Assembly (NCBI GenBank): GCA_964409165.1
Contig: CAYPCH010000018.1
Coordinates: 1-39,150, forward strand
Length of the DNA: 39,150 nt
Direction of reading: 5' to 3'
Origin: CAYPCH01 sp964409165
GTDB lineage: Bacteria; Bacillota; Clostridia; Acetivibrionales; Acetivibrionaceae
Below, in pieces: positions 7,687-15,636 of the stretch (positions are counted from its first letter, which is position 1; the number at the start of each line of letters is the position of its first letter). The notes under the pieces were generated by a model that saw only the letters and a program-made list of their open reading frames with translations, made no database searches and was not told the DNA's origin. The position numbers and the translations under genes were made by a program.

Positions 7687-8439
7687 TTATAAAGGAGTTC
7701 CATTTGACCAATCGATAGGGATAAAATTATCATTATCTAAATCATTGGCATTAGCCTCTTCTATATCACTCCATAATGTTCGCTTTAATGAAGTTAATTC
7801 GTTCTGAACATTTTGCAATAAAATGAGGTCATTACTAATTGTACGTATTGCAGGTGGCTGGCCCATAGATTGAAGGGTTTGTGGGCTACCAAGAATTAAT
7901 TTTTCATATTCCTGCCTAATATCTTCAACAGAATTTGAAGAATTTAATGCTTCTTCAAATTTATCAAATTTTTTATCATCAAGCAAGTATATAGTGTCCT
8001 CTTCATGGAGCTGTAGAAATTTACTAATAGCTGTAAGAGGATCGTTATACTTGTCACCAGTATATCTTATTAGAAGTTCTAAAGCATTTATCACTAATGG
8101 TAAATTGATTTCTTTTCTCTGCTTAAAAGCTCTTAATATCGTAAAGGTATCAGAGCTTAACCCTGTTTCTTGGAAGATTGCTTGTGCCTCAGCTTTAGGC
8201 TCAACAACATCATCTTTAACTAAAAAATCGACACTCACTCCTAAACCTACGGACAACTTAGCAAGAGCATCCATCCCTGCAGCTGTTCCATTAATATATG
8301 AATTAATCTGCTGTTTAGGTACTCCTGTTCGTCTTTCTATTTCAGCTTGGCTTAATTTGGGTATGCCTAAATTTTCATAGTCCCCATTGCAAATTCCGTC
8401 TAATTTACGCGAAAGAGCTGTTCTATCATATTTGCCCAT
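7687..8439 (-). CDS. XRE/C1-type repressor of the element
   Basis: The 250-residue protein has an N-terminal Cro/C1 helix-turn-helix (residues 28-76: KLSQAEIERRTGVPKQQINSYING, quoted here as two parts around IERRTGV, then LAKLSVGLGVSVDFLV). The remaining 170 residues are a helical, acidic region with no known peptidase or ligand domain visible. The ATG follows AAGGAGGAT. It is divergent from the plus-strand gene cluster and shares a promoter region with repeated TGTAATT boxes, the layout of a mobile-element master repressor. Its partner may be the ImmA/IrrE-type peptidase at 18041, which in other elements inactivates such repressors; that link is inference. Confidence 0.85.
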   Translation of the reverse strand: MGKYDRTALSRKLDGICNGDYENLGIPKLSQAEIERRTGVPKQQINSYINGTAAGMDALAKLSVGLGVSVDFLVKDDVVEPKAEAQAIFQETGLSSDTFTILRAFKQRKEINLPLVINALELLIRYTGDKYNDPLTAISKFLQLHEEDTIYLLDDKKFDKFEEALNSSNSVEDIRQEYEKLILGSPQTLQSMGQPPAIRTISNDLILLQNVQNELTSLKRTLWSDIEEANANDLDNDNFIPIDWSNGTPL

Positions 8440-8474
8440 GCTGGATATCCTCCTTATATATAGTATTTTAGATA

Positions 8475-8503
8475 ATTATCTCATATCAATTGTAATTTAT
8501 CAA
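8475..8503 (-). promoter_or_regulatory. Promoter of the XRE repressor with internal TGTAATT box
   Basis: On the minus strand TTGATA (8498-8503) and GATAAT (8475-8480) are 17 bp apart. The spacer contains AATTACAA, one of the repeated boxes of this region, so the gene is probably self-regulated. Confidence 0.65.
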
Positions 8504-8603
8504 GGATTATTTATTATAATAGTAATTAATAAATGACACGTTATTAAATAATATGGGCATTTAAAATATTTGTAATTACTTCATGTAAATTCTTTTGAAG
8601 TGG

Positions 8604-8632
8604 TTGACGATGGGATTTCGATATGCGATACT
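8604..8632 (+). promoter_or_regulatory. Divergent promoter for the small-gene cluster
   Basis: TTGACG (8604-8609) and GATACT (8627-8632) are 17 bp apart and point to the gene at 8769. A TGTAATTACTTCATGTAAAT stretch lies just upstream of the -35, where a repressor could act. Confidence 0.6.
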
Positions 8633-8649
8633 AAGCTCAAGTAATCAAT

Positions 8650-8693
8650 AAATTACAAAACATTATTAGTGTAATTAGTAAGTTACAAACTTA
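8650..8693. promoter_or_regulatory. Operator-like repeats downstream of the divergent promoter
   Basis: This stretch holds AATTACAAAAC, TGTAATTAGTAAGTTACA and the perfect dyad TAAGTT-ACA-AACTTA (8679-8693). Together with copies near 8490 and 8570 they form a set of TGTAATT/AATTACA boxes across the 329-bp region between the repressor and the 8769 gene. Confidence 0.5.
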
Positions 8694-8768
8694 TATAAGT
8701 GAAAATATTTCTGCTTTAAAAAGTAGTTTACATAGATAAATCAAAAATCAAAGAATCAGAGGTGAATT

Positions 8769-9164
8769 ATGAAGTATATTACATTTATAGTAACAGAAGC
8801 AAACGCAAGGGTAATGGGGTATAAAGGGATCGCAGATTTAGTAAGAGTAGCTCTGCCAGTTAATCTGGACAAATTATCATTAGCCGCAAATAAGCTTGCA
8901 CAAGCAGTATCTACATTAGAAAAACGAGACGATTTAAGCAAGGTGTATGTTGCTGGACCAACTCAAAGAGAAGTATACATACAAGAAGGAAGATTGAAGG
9001 AATTACAACGCTTTGAGAGGTTTTATGGTAGTGAATACTTTGATAGTCCAACGGTTATTGTGTGGGGTTGGGATTGCTTAAGAAGGAAAGAAACCCCCGA
9101 AGAGTACTTTGAACGTCATGCTAAAATGATTGAAAAAGCAAATGGATATCAAATTATTAACTAA
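8769..9164 (+). CDS. Unknown protein, first gene of small-gene cluster
   Basis: The product is 131 residues, soluble, with no recognised domain. The ATG follows AGAGGTGAATT, and a promoter lies 137 bp upstream. The first half (KLSLAANKLAQAVSTLEKR) is likely helical; the second half has several aromatic residues and a VIVWGWDCLRRKE segment that may be a beta-turn-helix. It heads a run of small plus-strand genes that fill 3 kb of the element and look co-transcribed. I do not recognise the family and give no function. Confidence 0.65.
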   Translation: MKYITFIVTEANARVMGYKGIADLVRVALPVNLDKLSLAANKLAQAVSTLEKRDDLSKVYVAGPTQREVYIQEGRLKELQRFERFYGSEYFDSPTVIVWGWDCLRRKETPEEYFERHAKMIEKANGYQIIN

Positions 9165-9206
9165 GTTAGAGGAATAAAAATAATAAAATATTTGGAGGTA
9201 TAAAAT

Positions 9207-9618
9207 ATGGCTAAAACTTTGGAAACAAGGATCGGACAATCGATTAGCTCTCACTCACTCGAAACTATATCAAGAGAAAATCAATTTGAATCACAAACAA
9301 ATAGTCAAATAGGCTACCAGGAAGATGTAATTGGTATGGTTGAAAGGGTTATGTTAGAAATTGAAATTGATCTTATAAGAAATAGATTGAAAAAGGGCAA
9401 AGAATTTGCAGCAAAGGCAAGGCAGAAAAAAGGATAAATTTAAATATAACCAACCAAAAGAAGAATGGAAAGTAATTGTTAATGCTTTCTCGCAGATTGT
9501 TTCTGAAGAAGAATTCAATAGGTTCAAGAAATATTAAAGTGCAAAAGCAAATATATTAATTAATGAGTATAGAAAAGCGCTAACAGCAGCTGATAAAAAG
9601 TGCTTTGTAAACATATAA
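9207..9618 (+). pseudogene. Small unknown gene with frameshift and nonsense codon
   Basis: The ATG at 9207 has an ideal GGAGG site and the frame runs 76 codons to TAA 9435-9437. Directly before that stop is a run of six A (9426-9431). In the +1 frame the sequence stays coding-like (DKFKYNQPKEEWKVIVNAFS) to TAA 9535-9537, and in that same frame continues again (ANILINEYRKALTAADKK) to TAA 9616-9618. A one-base expansion of the A-run plus one nonsense change would explain this, so an original protein of about 135 residues has decayed. The N-terminus (ISSHSLETI) resembles that of the 10050 gene (ISSHILEAI), so the two may be related. Confidence 0.6.
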
Positions 9619-9636
9619 GAAGAAAGGAAAACAGAT

Positions 9637-9933
9637 ATGAATATTGCAGATGAAATAGGTATTACAGTACTTAATGATCCAAGATTTGCGGTACTGGCAT
9701 ACGAAGGATATGAAGTGCTTGTAGAATATCGACGGGACAAATTCGATGAAAATAAAGTAGAATTAATGCTTTGGTTAAGAAAAAAAGGCTATGGAATTAT
9801 GAACCTTATGTTTGGGGTTAGTGAAGTAATCAACATTGAAGACCAAGATGAAATTATTTCTGTTGTAGGGCATTTGCTGAGAAGCAATATAGAAGAATAT
9901 GTAGATGACTATGAAGAAGATTATGGAGATTAA
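9637..9933 (+). CDS. Unknown small acidic protein
   Basis: The product is 98 residues with an AAAGGAAAAC site before the ATG. The C-terminal tail is very acidic (EEYVDDYEEDYGD). The middle has a probable beta hairpin (YEVLVEYRRDKF, VELMLWLRKKGYG). No known domain, signal peptide or membrane segment. Strong negative charge on a small element-borne protein can indicate a DNA mimic or partner-binding protein, but nothing here proves it. It lies between the decayed 9207 gene and the 10050 gene. Confidence 0.6.
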   Translation: MNIADEIGITVLNDPRFAVLAYEGYEVLVEYRRDKFDENKVELMLWLRKKGYGIMNLMFGVSEVINIEDQDEIISVVGHLLRSNIEEYVDDYEEDYGD

Positions 9934-9940
9934 GTAAACC

Positions 9941-9967
9941 GCAGTTGAAATATCGTATGGACATAAA
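9941..9967 (+). repeat. Intergenic motif GCAGTTGA...TGGACATAAA, copy 1
   Basis: GCAGTTGA (9941-9948), 9 nt, then TGGACATAAA. A second copy with 8-nt spacing lies at 11991-12016, and the two halves recur in the other order at 21748-21778. All lie between genes of the element. Confidence 0.55.
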
Positions 9968-10049
9968 TAAACACAGTAAGGGGTAAATACAGCAGTTAAA
10001 AACAAATGTGAAAAATCAAATATAAGAAAATTGTGGAGGAATAAAAGCT

Positions 10050-10787
10050 ATGGCAAATACAATGAAAACAAAGATCAGACTACCTATAAGCTCTCATATA
10101 CTTGAAGCTATTAGAAAACAGTTTCAGGATGCATTCGTAGAAGAAACTGGTGTATACACAATAACAAGAGGATTTGAACTACATCATCTATTAATAAAAC
10201 TTTCAAAAGAGTATGGCGAGGAGCTAATCGCTGAACATTCATCGAGTGCGGACTATTATTCTAAGCAATATATACAGCAGTATAAGGACGGTAAAAGTAA
10301 AACAATTGAAACTAAAACAGGTTATGTTATTTCTTATGAAGATAAATGCAGATATTATATGACAGAATCAGTTTACAGTCAGCTAAGTAATTTGTTAGAT
10401 GAATATTCAGAGTTTGATAAGATTAGATTCTTGTTTTATCTTCATGAGCGCTATAGATTTACTGTCAGCAAAGCTGGAAATATTGCATATGTAGAGGTTG
10501 AAGATTTACATGATGATTTAACTCTTGCAAATGAATGCTTATATATTAATAAATCGTTGTCGGCTAAAAGAATTGTTGACAAAAGGCTGATTCCTGCACT
10601 TAATTTCGGTGCAATAGGTCAAAGCCCAAGAAATTTACAAGATGATTTAACTCTTATAAATAAATGCTTATATATTAATAAATCATTACCAGTTAAAAGA
10701 GTTGTTGATAAGAGGTTGATTCCTGCACTAAATTTGGGAGCAATAGGTCAGAATCCAAAAAAGTTGCAATATAACAAGGCAAGATAA
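10050..10787 (+). CDS. Unknown protein with a C-terminal tandem duplication
   Basis: The 245-residue product begins behind a GGAGG site. The N-terminus (ISSHILEAIRKQFQ) matches the pattern of the decayed 9207 gene. Residues 155-197 and 198-240 are two copies of a 43-residue unit (LTL.N.CLYINKSL..KR, VDKRLIPALN.GAIGQ). The central region has several tyrosines and acidic residues but no domain I know. The duplication at the C-terminus suggests a repeated binding surface or a recent slippage or recombination event. It is in the same transcription direction and spacing as its neighbours. No function is assigned. Confidence 0.65.
   Translation: MANTMKTKIRLPISSHILEAIRKQFQDAFVEETGVYTITRGFELHHLLIKLSKEYGEELIAEHSSSADYYSKQYIQQYKDGKSKTIETKTGYVISYEDKCRYYMTESVYSQLSNLLDEYSEFDKIRFLFYLHERYRFTVSKAGNIAYVEVEDLHDDLTLANECLYINKSLSAKRIVDKRLIPALNFGAIGQSPRNLQDDLTLINKCLYINKSLPVKRVVDKRLIPALNLGAIGQNPKKLQYNKAR
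10512..10769 (+). repeat. Tandem 129-bp duplication inside the 10050 gene
   Basis: Two units, 10512-10640 and 10641-10769, each 129 bp (43 codons) and diverged at scattered positions, many of them synonymous or conservative. The period keeps the frame. Confidence 0.9.
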
Positions 10788-10805
10788 TATTAGGGGGAAA
10801 TCAAT

Positions 10806-11225
10806 ATGTTTGTAGATGTAAGGGGTAAATTAGTAGAAAGCAAAGTTATAACAATAGAGCCAATAGGGTTAGCTATGAAAAATTATATCATTGAGATGTT
10901 TAGATCAGGTGCGCCAGTGAGTGAAACACAAGTTCTGGAGTTAAGGGAAAGAATATTAGATATGGAATTAGAAGTCAAGGATGGTAGGTTTGTCGAAGAT
11001 GAAGATATCCTTTCGTTTGCAAGGAAAATTGAGATTGAGCTTGGACATGAAAGTAATATATTGTCGGAGATCATTCAAGCTATTTTCCTCCTCAGTGAAG
11101 GCTCCGATCATAATAAATTGGTGGCTTTAGAGCAAATGAAAAGCACGGTAGACATGACTTTGATTGAAGTTCTGAAATTTAGGCAAAAAAGAAACAAAGG
11201 CAATTCAAATGTTAATTACATATAA
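10806..11225 (+). CDS. Unknown helical protein
   Basis: The product is 139 residues, mostly predicted helical and acidic, with no signal peptide or membrane segment. The ATG follows TTAGGGGGAAAT. Its last 17 bases overlap the start of the next gene, so the two are translationally coupled. I do not recognise a family. The coupling to a DNA-binding protein suggests a partner or regulator role, which is inference only. Confidence 0.65.
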   Translation: MFVDVRGKLVESKVITIEPIGLAMKNYIIEMFRSGAPVSETQVLELRERILDMELEVKDGRFVEDEDILSFARKIEIELGHESNILSEIIQAIFLLSEGSDHNKLVALEQMKSTVDMTLIEVLKFRQKRNKGNSNVNYI

Positions 11226-11742
11226 GGGAACTAATAATAAAGTTGGATTTGCCGACGAAGATTTATTGAATAATAAAGATGCTTTGCTGACGCAGCTTGC
11301 TAAATCAAATGCTCGCCTGAAAGAGATAAAGTCCAATTATGATAAAGAAAGCGAACTAAACGAGAAACTGGTGGCAATGAGACGTGAGCTTTACAAACGA
11401 GAGAAAACTGAAGAACTTAAACTTGCCAATGATAGTAAGCTTCTCTGCAAAAAGGATCAGATTGAATTATACTTTTCTCAGGATAAAAGTTATGAAGAGA
11501 TTGCTCTGCTCACAGAAGCAACACCTGATTACATCTATAAAGTTATATGCAATTATAGAAAGAAAAATAAAATCAAAATTGAGAAATCAACGCAGTCTGA
11601 ATTAGAAGAAACAATAAAGCTGGGATATCAATCCCGCATGAGTATAGAAGAAATTGCAAATCTTGCAAAAGTAAGTAGACAGTACGTGTATAAAATCCTG
11701 AAAAAGCACAATATGCCTTACCCTACAAGGAAAAGAAATTAG
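11209..11742 (+). CDS. DNA-binding protein with two helix-turn-helix motifs
   Basis: The 177-residue protein starts inside the end of the 10806 gene. Residues 20-75 are a charged, probably coiled-coil stretch. Two similar helix-turn-helix units follow: SYEEIALLTEATPDYIYKVI and SIEEIANLAKVSRQYVYKIL, both with the EEIA..T/A...YVYK pattern of resolvase/sigma-4-like HTHs. The basic tail (KKHNMPYPTRKRN) could contact DNA. With two tandem HTHs it may bind a direct repeat, and a pair of 17-bp direct repeats sits right after the gene (11744-11785). A role as regulator or in element maintenance is plausible but unproven. Confidence 0.7.
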   Translation: MLITYKGTNNKVGFADEDLLNNKDALLTQLAKSNARLKEIKSNYDKESELNEKLVAMRRELYKREKTEELKLANDSKLLCKKDQIELYFSQDKSYEEIALLTEATPDYIYKVICNYRKKNKIKIEKSTQSELEETIKLGYQSRMSIEEIANLAKVSRQYVYKILKKHNMPYPTRKRN

Positions 11743-11750
11743 GGTAAGGC
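11715..11750 (+). terminator. Hairpin overlapping the 11209 stop codon
   Basis: GCCTTACCCTA (11715-11725) pairs with TAGGGTAAGGC (11740-11750). The stop codon TAG is part of the stem. The following T-run is short (GTGTTT), so termination is uncertain. Confidence 0.5.
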
Positions 11751-11785
11751 GTGTTTACAAAAATAAAAGTAAGGTCTGTTTACAA
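11744..11785 (+). repeat. Two 17-bp direct repeats, period 25
   Basis: GTAAGGCGTGTTTACAA (11744-11760) and GTAAGGTCTGTTTACAA (11769-11785) differ at two positions. They could be binding sites for the tandem-HTH protein coded immediately upstream, or iterons. Confidence 0.6.
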
Positions 11786-11990
11786 TATAGAAACTTTCAT
11801 ATGATAAAAAAGAAGCCTTTTAGCCCAAAATTCGAGAAATACTATACATGTCAACAGTTTCAAGCCATTTTCCCATTCAAAATCAGTAATTCACCAGAAA
11901 AAGTTTTTATGTTTATTTCAATCATTAAGAATATATAGGTATATCAATGCAATACCAAATTGGAATAGACAGATATAAAAAATTGATACT

Positions 11991-12016
11991 GCAGTTGAGT
12001 AAGTATTGGACATAAA
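11991..12016 (+). repeat. Intergenic motif GCAGTTGA...TGGACATAAA, copy 2
   Basis: GCAGTTGA, 8 nt, then TGGACATAAA; matches copy 1 at 9941-9967. Confidence 0.55.
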
Positions 12017-12226
12017 AAATATAATAAAAAAAGAAAGAGTATAGAAGAAAGCGAGCAAAAATTTTTGGAGGCTGACAAGTGAAGAAATTCGAGTTCGGAG
12101 GTTAATACAAGGTGGAAGTTTAATGTAGCAGGTATAGATAGTATAAAAATAGGCAAACAAGGACTTGAATAAAATAAAGTACAATAAGCAGAGCGTAAAA
12201 TCTCAGCAGATAGGTATTTGAATAGA

Positions 12227-12261
12227 AGCAGAAACGATAATTATAGTCGTTTCTGCTTTTT
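12227..12261 (+). terminator. Intrinsic terminator upstream of the restriction operon
   Basis: AGCAGAAACGA pairs perfectly with TCGTTTCTGCT, followed by a T-run. It insulates the restriction operon from upstream transcription. Confidence 0.85.
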
Positions 12262-12295
12262 AATATTAATAGTATGATAAATAATACCAAAAGTA

Positions 12296-12324
12296 TTGGA
12301 ATCTGATTTATAATATGATATAAT
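12296..12324 (+). promoter_or_regulatory. Promoter of the restriction-modification operon
   Basis: TTGGAA (12296-12301) and a perfect TATAAT (12319-12324) are 17 bp apart, 42 bp before the XRE regulator start. Confidence 0.75.
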
Positions 12325-12365
12325 AATATATTGCTAAGAAAATTAAATATTTGAGGTGAGGATAA

Positions 12366-12581
12366 ATGGCATTTTCTTATGACAGGCTTTGGAAATTACT
12401 TATTGATAAAAAAATGAATAGGGTTGCTTTACGTGATGCCATAGGTATTGCTCCAACCACACTTGCTAAGCTTTCCAAAGATCAAAATGTTTCTATGGAT
12501 GTGCTTGAAAAGATATGCAAAGAATTAGACTGCGATATAAGTGATATCGTGGAATACAAGAAAGACTTGGAGGAAAAGTAG
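12366..12581 (+). CDS. Small XRE regulator leading the restriction operon
   Basis: The 71-residue protein is essentially one Cro/C1-type helix-turn-helix: LWKLLIDKKMNRVALRDAIG, then APTTLAKLSKDQNVSMDVLEKI as recognition region, and LDCDISDIVEY as the closing helix. It fits the HTH_26 / YozG-like group. The ATG follows TTGAGGTGAGG. It lies 2 bp upstream of the methylase-specificity gene, whose ribosome site is inside this gene's 3' end, so the two are coupled. Its place is that of a controller (C) protein, which times restriction against modification. Direct self-regulation is likely but no operator was resolved. Confidence 0.85.
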   Translation: MAFSYDRLWKLLIDKKMNRVALRDAIGIAPTTLAKLSKDQNVSMDVLEKICKELDCDISDIVEYKKDLEEK

Positions 12582-12583
12582 CA

Positions 12584-15500
12584 ATGGGACGATCTACAGT
12601 ACATTATACAGACAACAAAACAAACAACAGCTTAAAAAAATTACATAAATTATTAAGACCTGCTGGTACTCCAGTACAAAGAGTAGAATACATTATTGAG
12701 TTATTATTGTTAAGAATATTTGAGGTTAAGTTAAGACGTGATGGTGAATTTGCCGTATTGCGTCAATTATTTATGGGTGCTGAGGAACAAAAAAGATTAT
12801 TTACATATATGAAAACAATAGATAGCACATCAATAACTTCTGTGTTAAATTCAATTCATTTCCCCTTTTATGGTAATATTGTAACTGAAGTTGGTAAGAA
12901 AATTAAAAGTACAGAGCTTTCACCAAAAGTTATGGATGAGCTTGTGTTGATACAGAGTGTTTTTTCAAATTCCAACTTTACTAACAATGTAATTGGTGGA
13001 AACCTGCAGGAAGTAATAGCAGAGGTTTCAAGCATCGATGAAGCTATGCTTGTTAAAACTGATCTATTGGGAGATGCTATCGAATCTGCACTTTCTGAAA
13101 CAGGCGGTACAAAGGATATAGGACTATATAGAACTCCTGACCACATAAGACAATTTATGGTTGGGTTAATTGAGCCTACAATAAACGATTTAATAATGGA
13201 CCCTGCTTGTGGTACGGGTGGATTTTTATTTGATAGCTATGAGTATACTTTAGCACGTTGTGACGGTGAGGATGCAGAGTATCCAGGTGAAAAAGCTCAT
13301 CCTGCATTAAGAAAATGGTTTAAGGGTCATTTTTCTAATTTAGAGGAAGATTATCCAAATGATATGCAGTCACAGAATTTCTACAGACATGGTGTGTTTG
13401 GTGTAGAATACTTGGGTATGATTAAAAAAATGGCAGCAGTAAACTTATATATTCGTGGGCTAAATCCAAGGAACATAGAACAAGGCGATTCATTGAATAA
13501 ATTCGGAACAAGCATAATGCCTAATAGTAAAACAGTTATACTTGCTAACCCGCCTTTTGGAGCAGAAACAGATCAAACTTCATATCCCAATGTATGGGAA
13601 GATTTTAGTACAGAAAAAGAAACTACTATATTATTTGTAAAATTAATGCTTGATAGTTTACAAGTTGGTGGCAGATGTGCGGTAATCGTTTCAGAGGGTT
13701 TTTTAACATGGGATCAAACAAGTGCAAAAACATTACGTGAAAAGTTATTATTAGAAGCTAATTTAAAAGCTGTAATTGGATTACCACAAGGGGTGTTTGT
13801 GAGCAAGAGCGGTGTTGGCCCTAAAACTTCTATATTACTATTTGAAAAAGGTGGTCCAACAACTCAAACTTGGTTCTATCAAGTGCAAGATGATGGCTAT
13901 ACAATGGGTACTAATAGAAAGCCCAAACCTAATTCACAACTTGTAGATGCGTTGGAAATATATCATACCTATATTAAACAGGGACTTACTCCACCAGAGA
14001 AGAAAAATTCATTTGTTATTGACGCAAGTTGGATAAAATCATTAGACCCAAGAATCAAGAAAAGAATTCGTCAAGAAGTTGAAGAAACAAATGGTATTAA
14101 ACAGCAGAATGAAATTGAAAAGAAGACTCCTGCACTTTTTAGAAAGGTTGAATCAAAACAAATTTCAGAAAAGGAAATGAAATTTGAATTAAAGCAAGCT
14201 GAAGACTTATGGGAGGGCAAGACAGAAGCAGAGATAGAACAAAAGGTCAGTAAATCCTATTCGTTTTCATATAATCCATCAACGTATCATTCTACATTGA
14301 CTGATACACAGTTAAAAGAGTGGCGAAAACTTATTGGTGAAAAGGAACCTGAAGACATTGATACGTTGGATAAAAGATATATGGAATTATATACATCAGA
14401 ATTAGATGATGCTTTTGCTGTGCTGTCCAAATTCAACTTATCAAGTGCCATAGAGGCAGATATTGCAAGAGAATATGTATCCAATTATGTTTCAAAGGAA
14501 GCTTTGGAACATTACCCTAAACTAAAAAAGACAGATGCTATTTTTAAGATGGGAGCAAAATATCCCATGGTAAAATTAGCTCCTTACTTAATTGAAAATA
14601 CCGAAAAGGTAAAGCCTAATAAGTTACCAGATGTAAGGTGGCGTACATTAGGAGTATCCAATGAAGTTGGGGTATTTCTTAACTCTGATTTGTCACCAGA
14701 AGACACAAATCAGAGTTACTATAAGGTAAAGAAAAATGAATTTTGTTATAATCCATACAGGGTAAATGTAGGTTCTATTGGACTTAATAAATTTGACTAT
14801 GAAAATCAAATTATAAGTGGTGCTTATGTTGTTTTTGGCACCAGGGAAAATGAACTTTTGCCAGAGTACCTTGAGTTACTTATAAAACATAAGCAGTTCA
14901 ACGATTATGTTTCAACTAAAGCTAACGTAGGCAACGGAGTAAGGATGAACTTCTCATATGAGGATGTGGGCAATTGGGAAATTCCTTTGCCTAACATAGA
15001 CAAACAGAATGAAATTATTACTGCTATATCAAATAACGTAAGATTGATAGAATCATTTGTAGTAATTGAAAAAAACCTTAAGGTTAATTTAGATATCGAT
15101 GAAAGTTGGAAAATTGAAGTTCTTGAAAACATTTGTATGAATTTTGATAATAAGAGAGTACCTATATCTGCAATGGACAGGTTAAAGGGAAAAATACCAT
15201 ATTACGGAGCTTCTGGTGTTGTTGATTATATTGATAAATGGATTTTTGATGAAGACCTACTACTTGTTTCTGAAGATGGTGCTAATTTGAAATCAAGAAC
15301 ATATCCAATAGCATTTTCAGTAAGTGGGAAATGTTGGGTTAATAATCATTGCCATGTTTTAAAATTTAAAGATTCTAATTTGCAGACATTTGTTGAATTC
15401 TACCTTAACTCAATTAACTTAGAAAAATATTTGACAGGTGCTACTCAACCAAAATTGAATCAAGCGCAATTAAATAAAATACAAATTCCAATACCAGATC

Positions 15501-15634
15501 AAAGTGAGTTGAAAAGAATTGAATTAGAAATTAAAAATGTTAAAGAATACCTTAATAATACTACTGTAATTAAAAAACAGCTGATAGATAAATGCAAGAT
15601 TATTATTAATGAGATTTGGGGTGAGGAGGAATAG
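12584..15634 (+). CDS. Type I restriction-modification: fused methylase and specificity subunit (HsdM-HsdS)
   Basis: The 1016-residue protein combines two subunits that are normally separate. Residues 1-480 are HsdM: an N-terminal helical domain, SAM motif I DPACGTGGF near residue 205 and the adenine-methylase motif NPPFG near residue 322. After a helical linker (about 480-640), residues 650-1016 look like HsdS, with two target-recognition regions, each closed by the typical IPLPNIDKQNEI / IPIPDQSELKRIE helix start. Two recognition regions imply a split target site. The product should methylate adenine and direct the HsdR subunit. It is preceded by GGAGGAAAAG and ends 2 bp before hsdR. Confidence 0.88.
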   Translation: MGRSTVHYTDNKTNNSLKKLHKLLRPAGTPVQRVEYIIELLLLRIFEVKLRRDGEFAVLRQLFMGAEEQKRLFTYMKTIDSTSITSVLNSIHFPFYGNIVTEVGKKIKSTELSPKVMDELVLIQSVFSNSNFTNNVIGGNLQEVIAEVSSIDEAMLVKTDLLGDAIESALSETGGTKDIGLYRTPDHIRQFMVGLIEPTINDLIMDPACGTGGFLFDSYEYTLARCDGEDAEYPGEKAHPALRKWFKGHFSNLEEDYPNDMQSQNFYRHGVFGVEYLGMIKKMAAVNLYIRGLNPRNIEQGDSLNKFGTSIMPNSKTVILANPPFGAETDQTSYPNVWEDFSTEKETTILFVKLMLDSLQVGGRCAVIVSEGFLTWDQTSAKTLREKLLLEANLKAVIGLPQGVFVSKSGVGPKTSILLFEKGGPTTQTWFYQVQDDGYTMGTNRKPKPNSQLVDALEIYHTYIKQGLTPPEKKNSFVIDASWIKSLDPRIKKRIRQEVEETNGIKQQNEIEKKTPALFRKVESKQISEKEMKFELKQAEDLWEGKTEAEIEQKVSKSYSFSYNPSTYHSTLTDTQLKEWRKLIGEKEPEDIDTLDKRYMELYTSELDDAFAVLSKFNLSSAIEADIAREYVSNYVSKEALEHYPKLKKTDAIFKMGAKYPMVKLAPYLIENTEKVKPNKLPDVRWRTLGVSNEVGVFLNSDLSPEDTNQSYYKVKKNEFCYNPYRVNVGSIGLNKFDYENQIISGAYVVFGTRENELLPEYLELLIKHKQFNDYVSTKANVGNGVRMNFSYEDVGNWEIPLPNIDKQNEIITAISNNVRLIESFVVIEKNLKVNLDIDESWKIEVLENICMNFDNKRVPISAMDRLKGKIPYYGASGVVDYIDKWIFDEDLLLVSEDGANLKSRTYPIAFSVSGKCWVNNHCHVLKFKDSNLQTFVEFYLNSINLEKYLTGATQPKLNQAQLNKIQIPIPDQSELKRIELEIKNVKEYLNNTTVIKKQLIDKCKIIINEIWGEEE

Positions 15635-15636
15635 TT

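Larger units (their letters stand above)
11743..12365. other. Gene-free stretch before the restriction operon
   Basis: About 620 bases without a supported gene. It contains the direct repeats at 11744-11785, one GCAGTTGA...TGGACATAAA motif (11991-12016), a strong hairpin terminator at 12227-12261 and the restriction operon promoter at 12296-12324. A few short open frames near 12060-12175 read like gene debris but have no start or length to support a call. Confidence 0.6.

Noticed and set aside
9423..9437. Programmed ribosomal frameshift at the A-run of the 9207 gene
   Set aside because: The run is not a standard -1 slippery heptamer in this frame, the coding-like continuation is in the +1 frame, and a further stop interrupts it. 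Gene decay fits better.
12060..12175. Short open frames with protein-like stretches before the restriction operon
   Set aside because: They are under 30 codons, have no start with a ribosome site and lie in different frames. They may be gene debris, but nothing supports a call.
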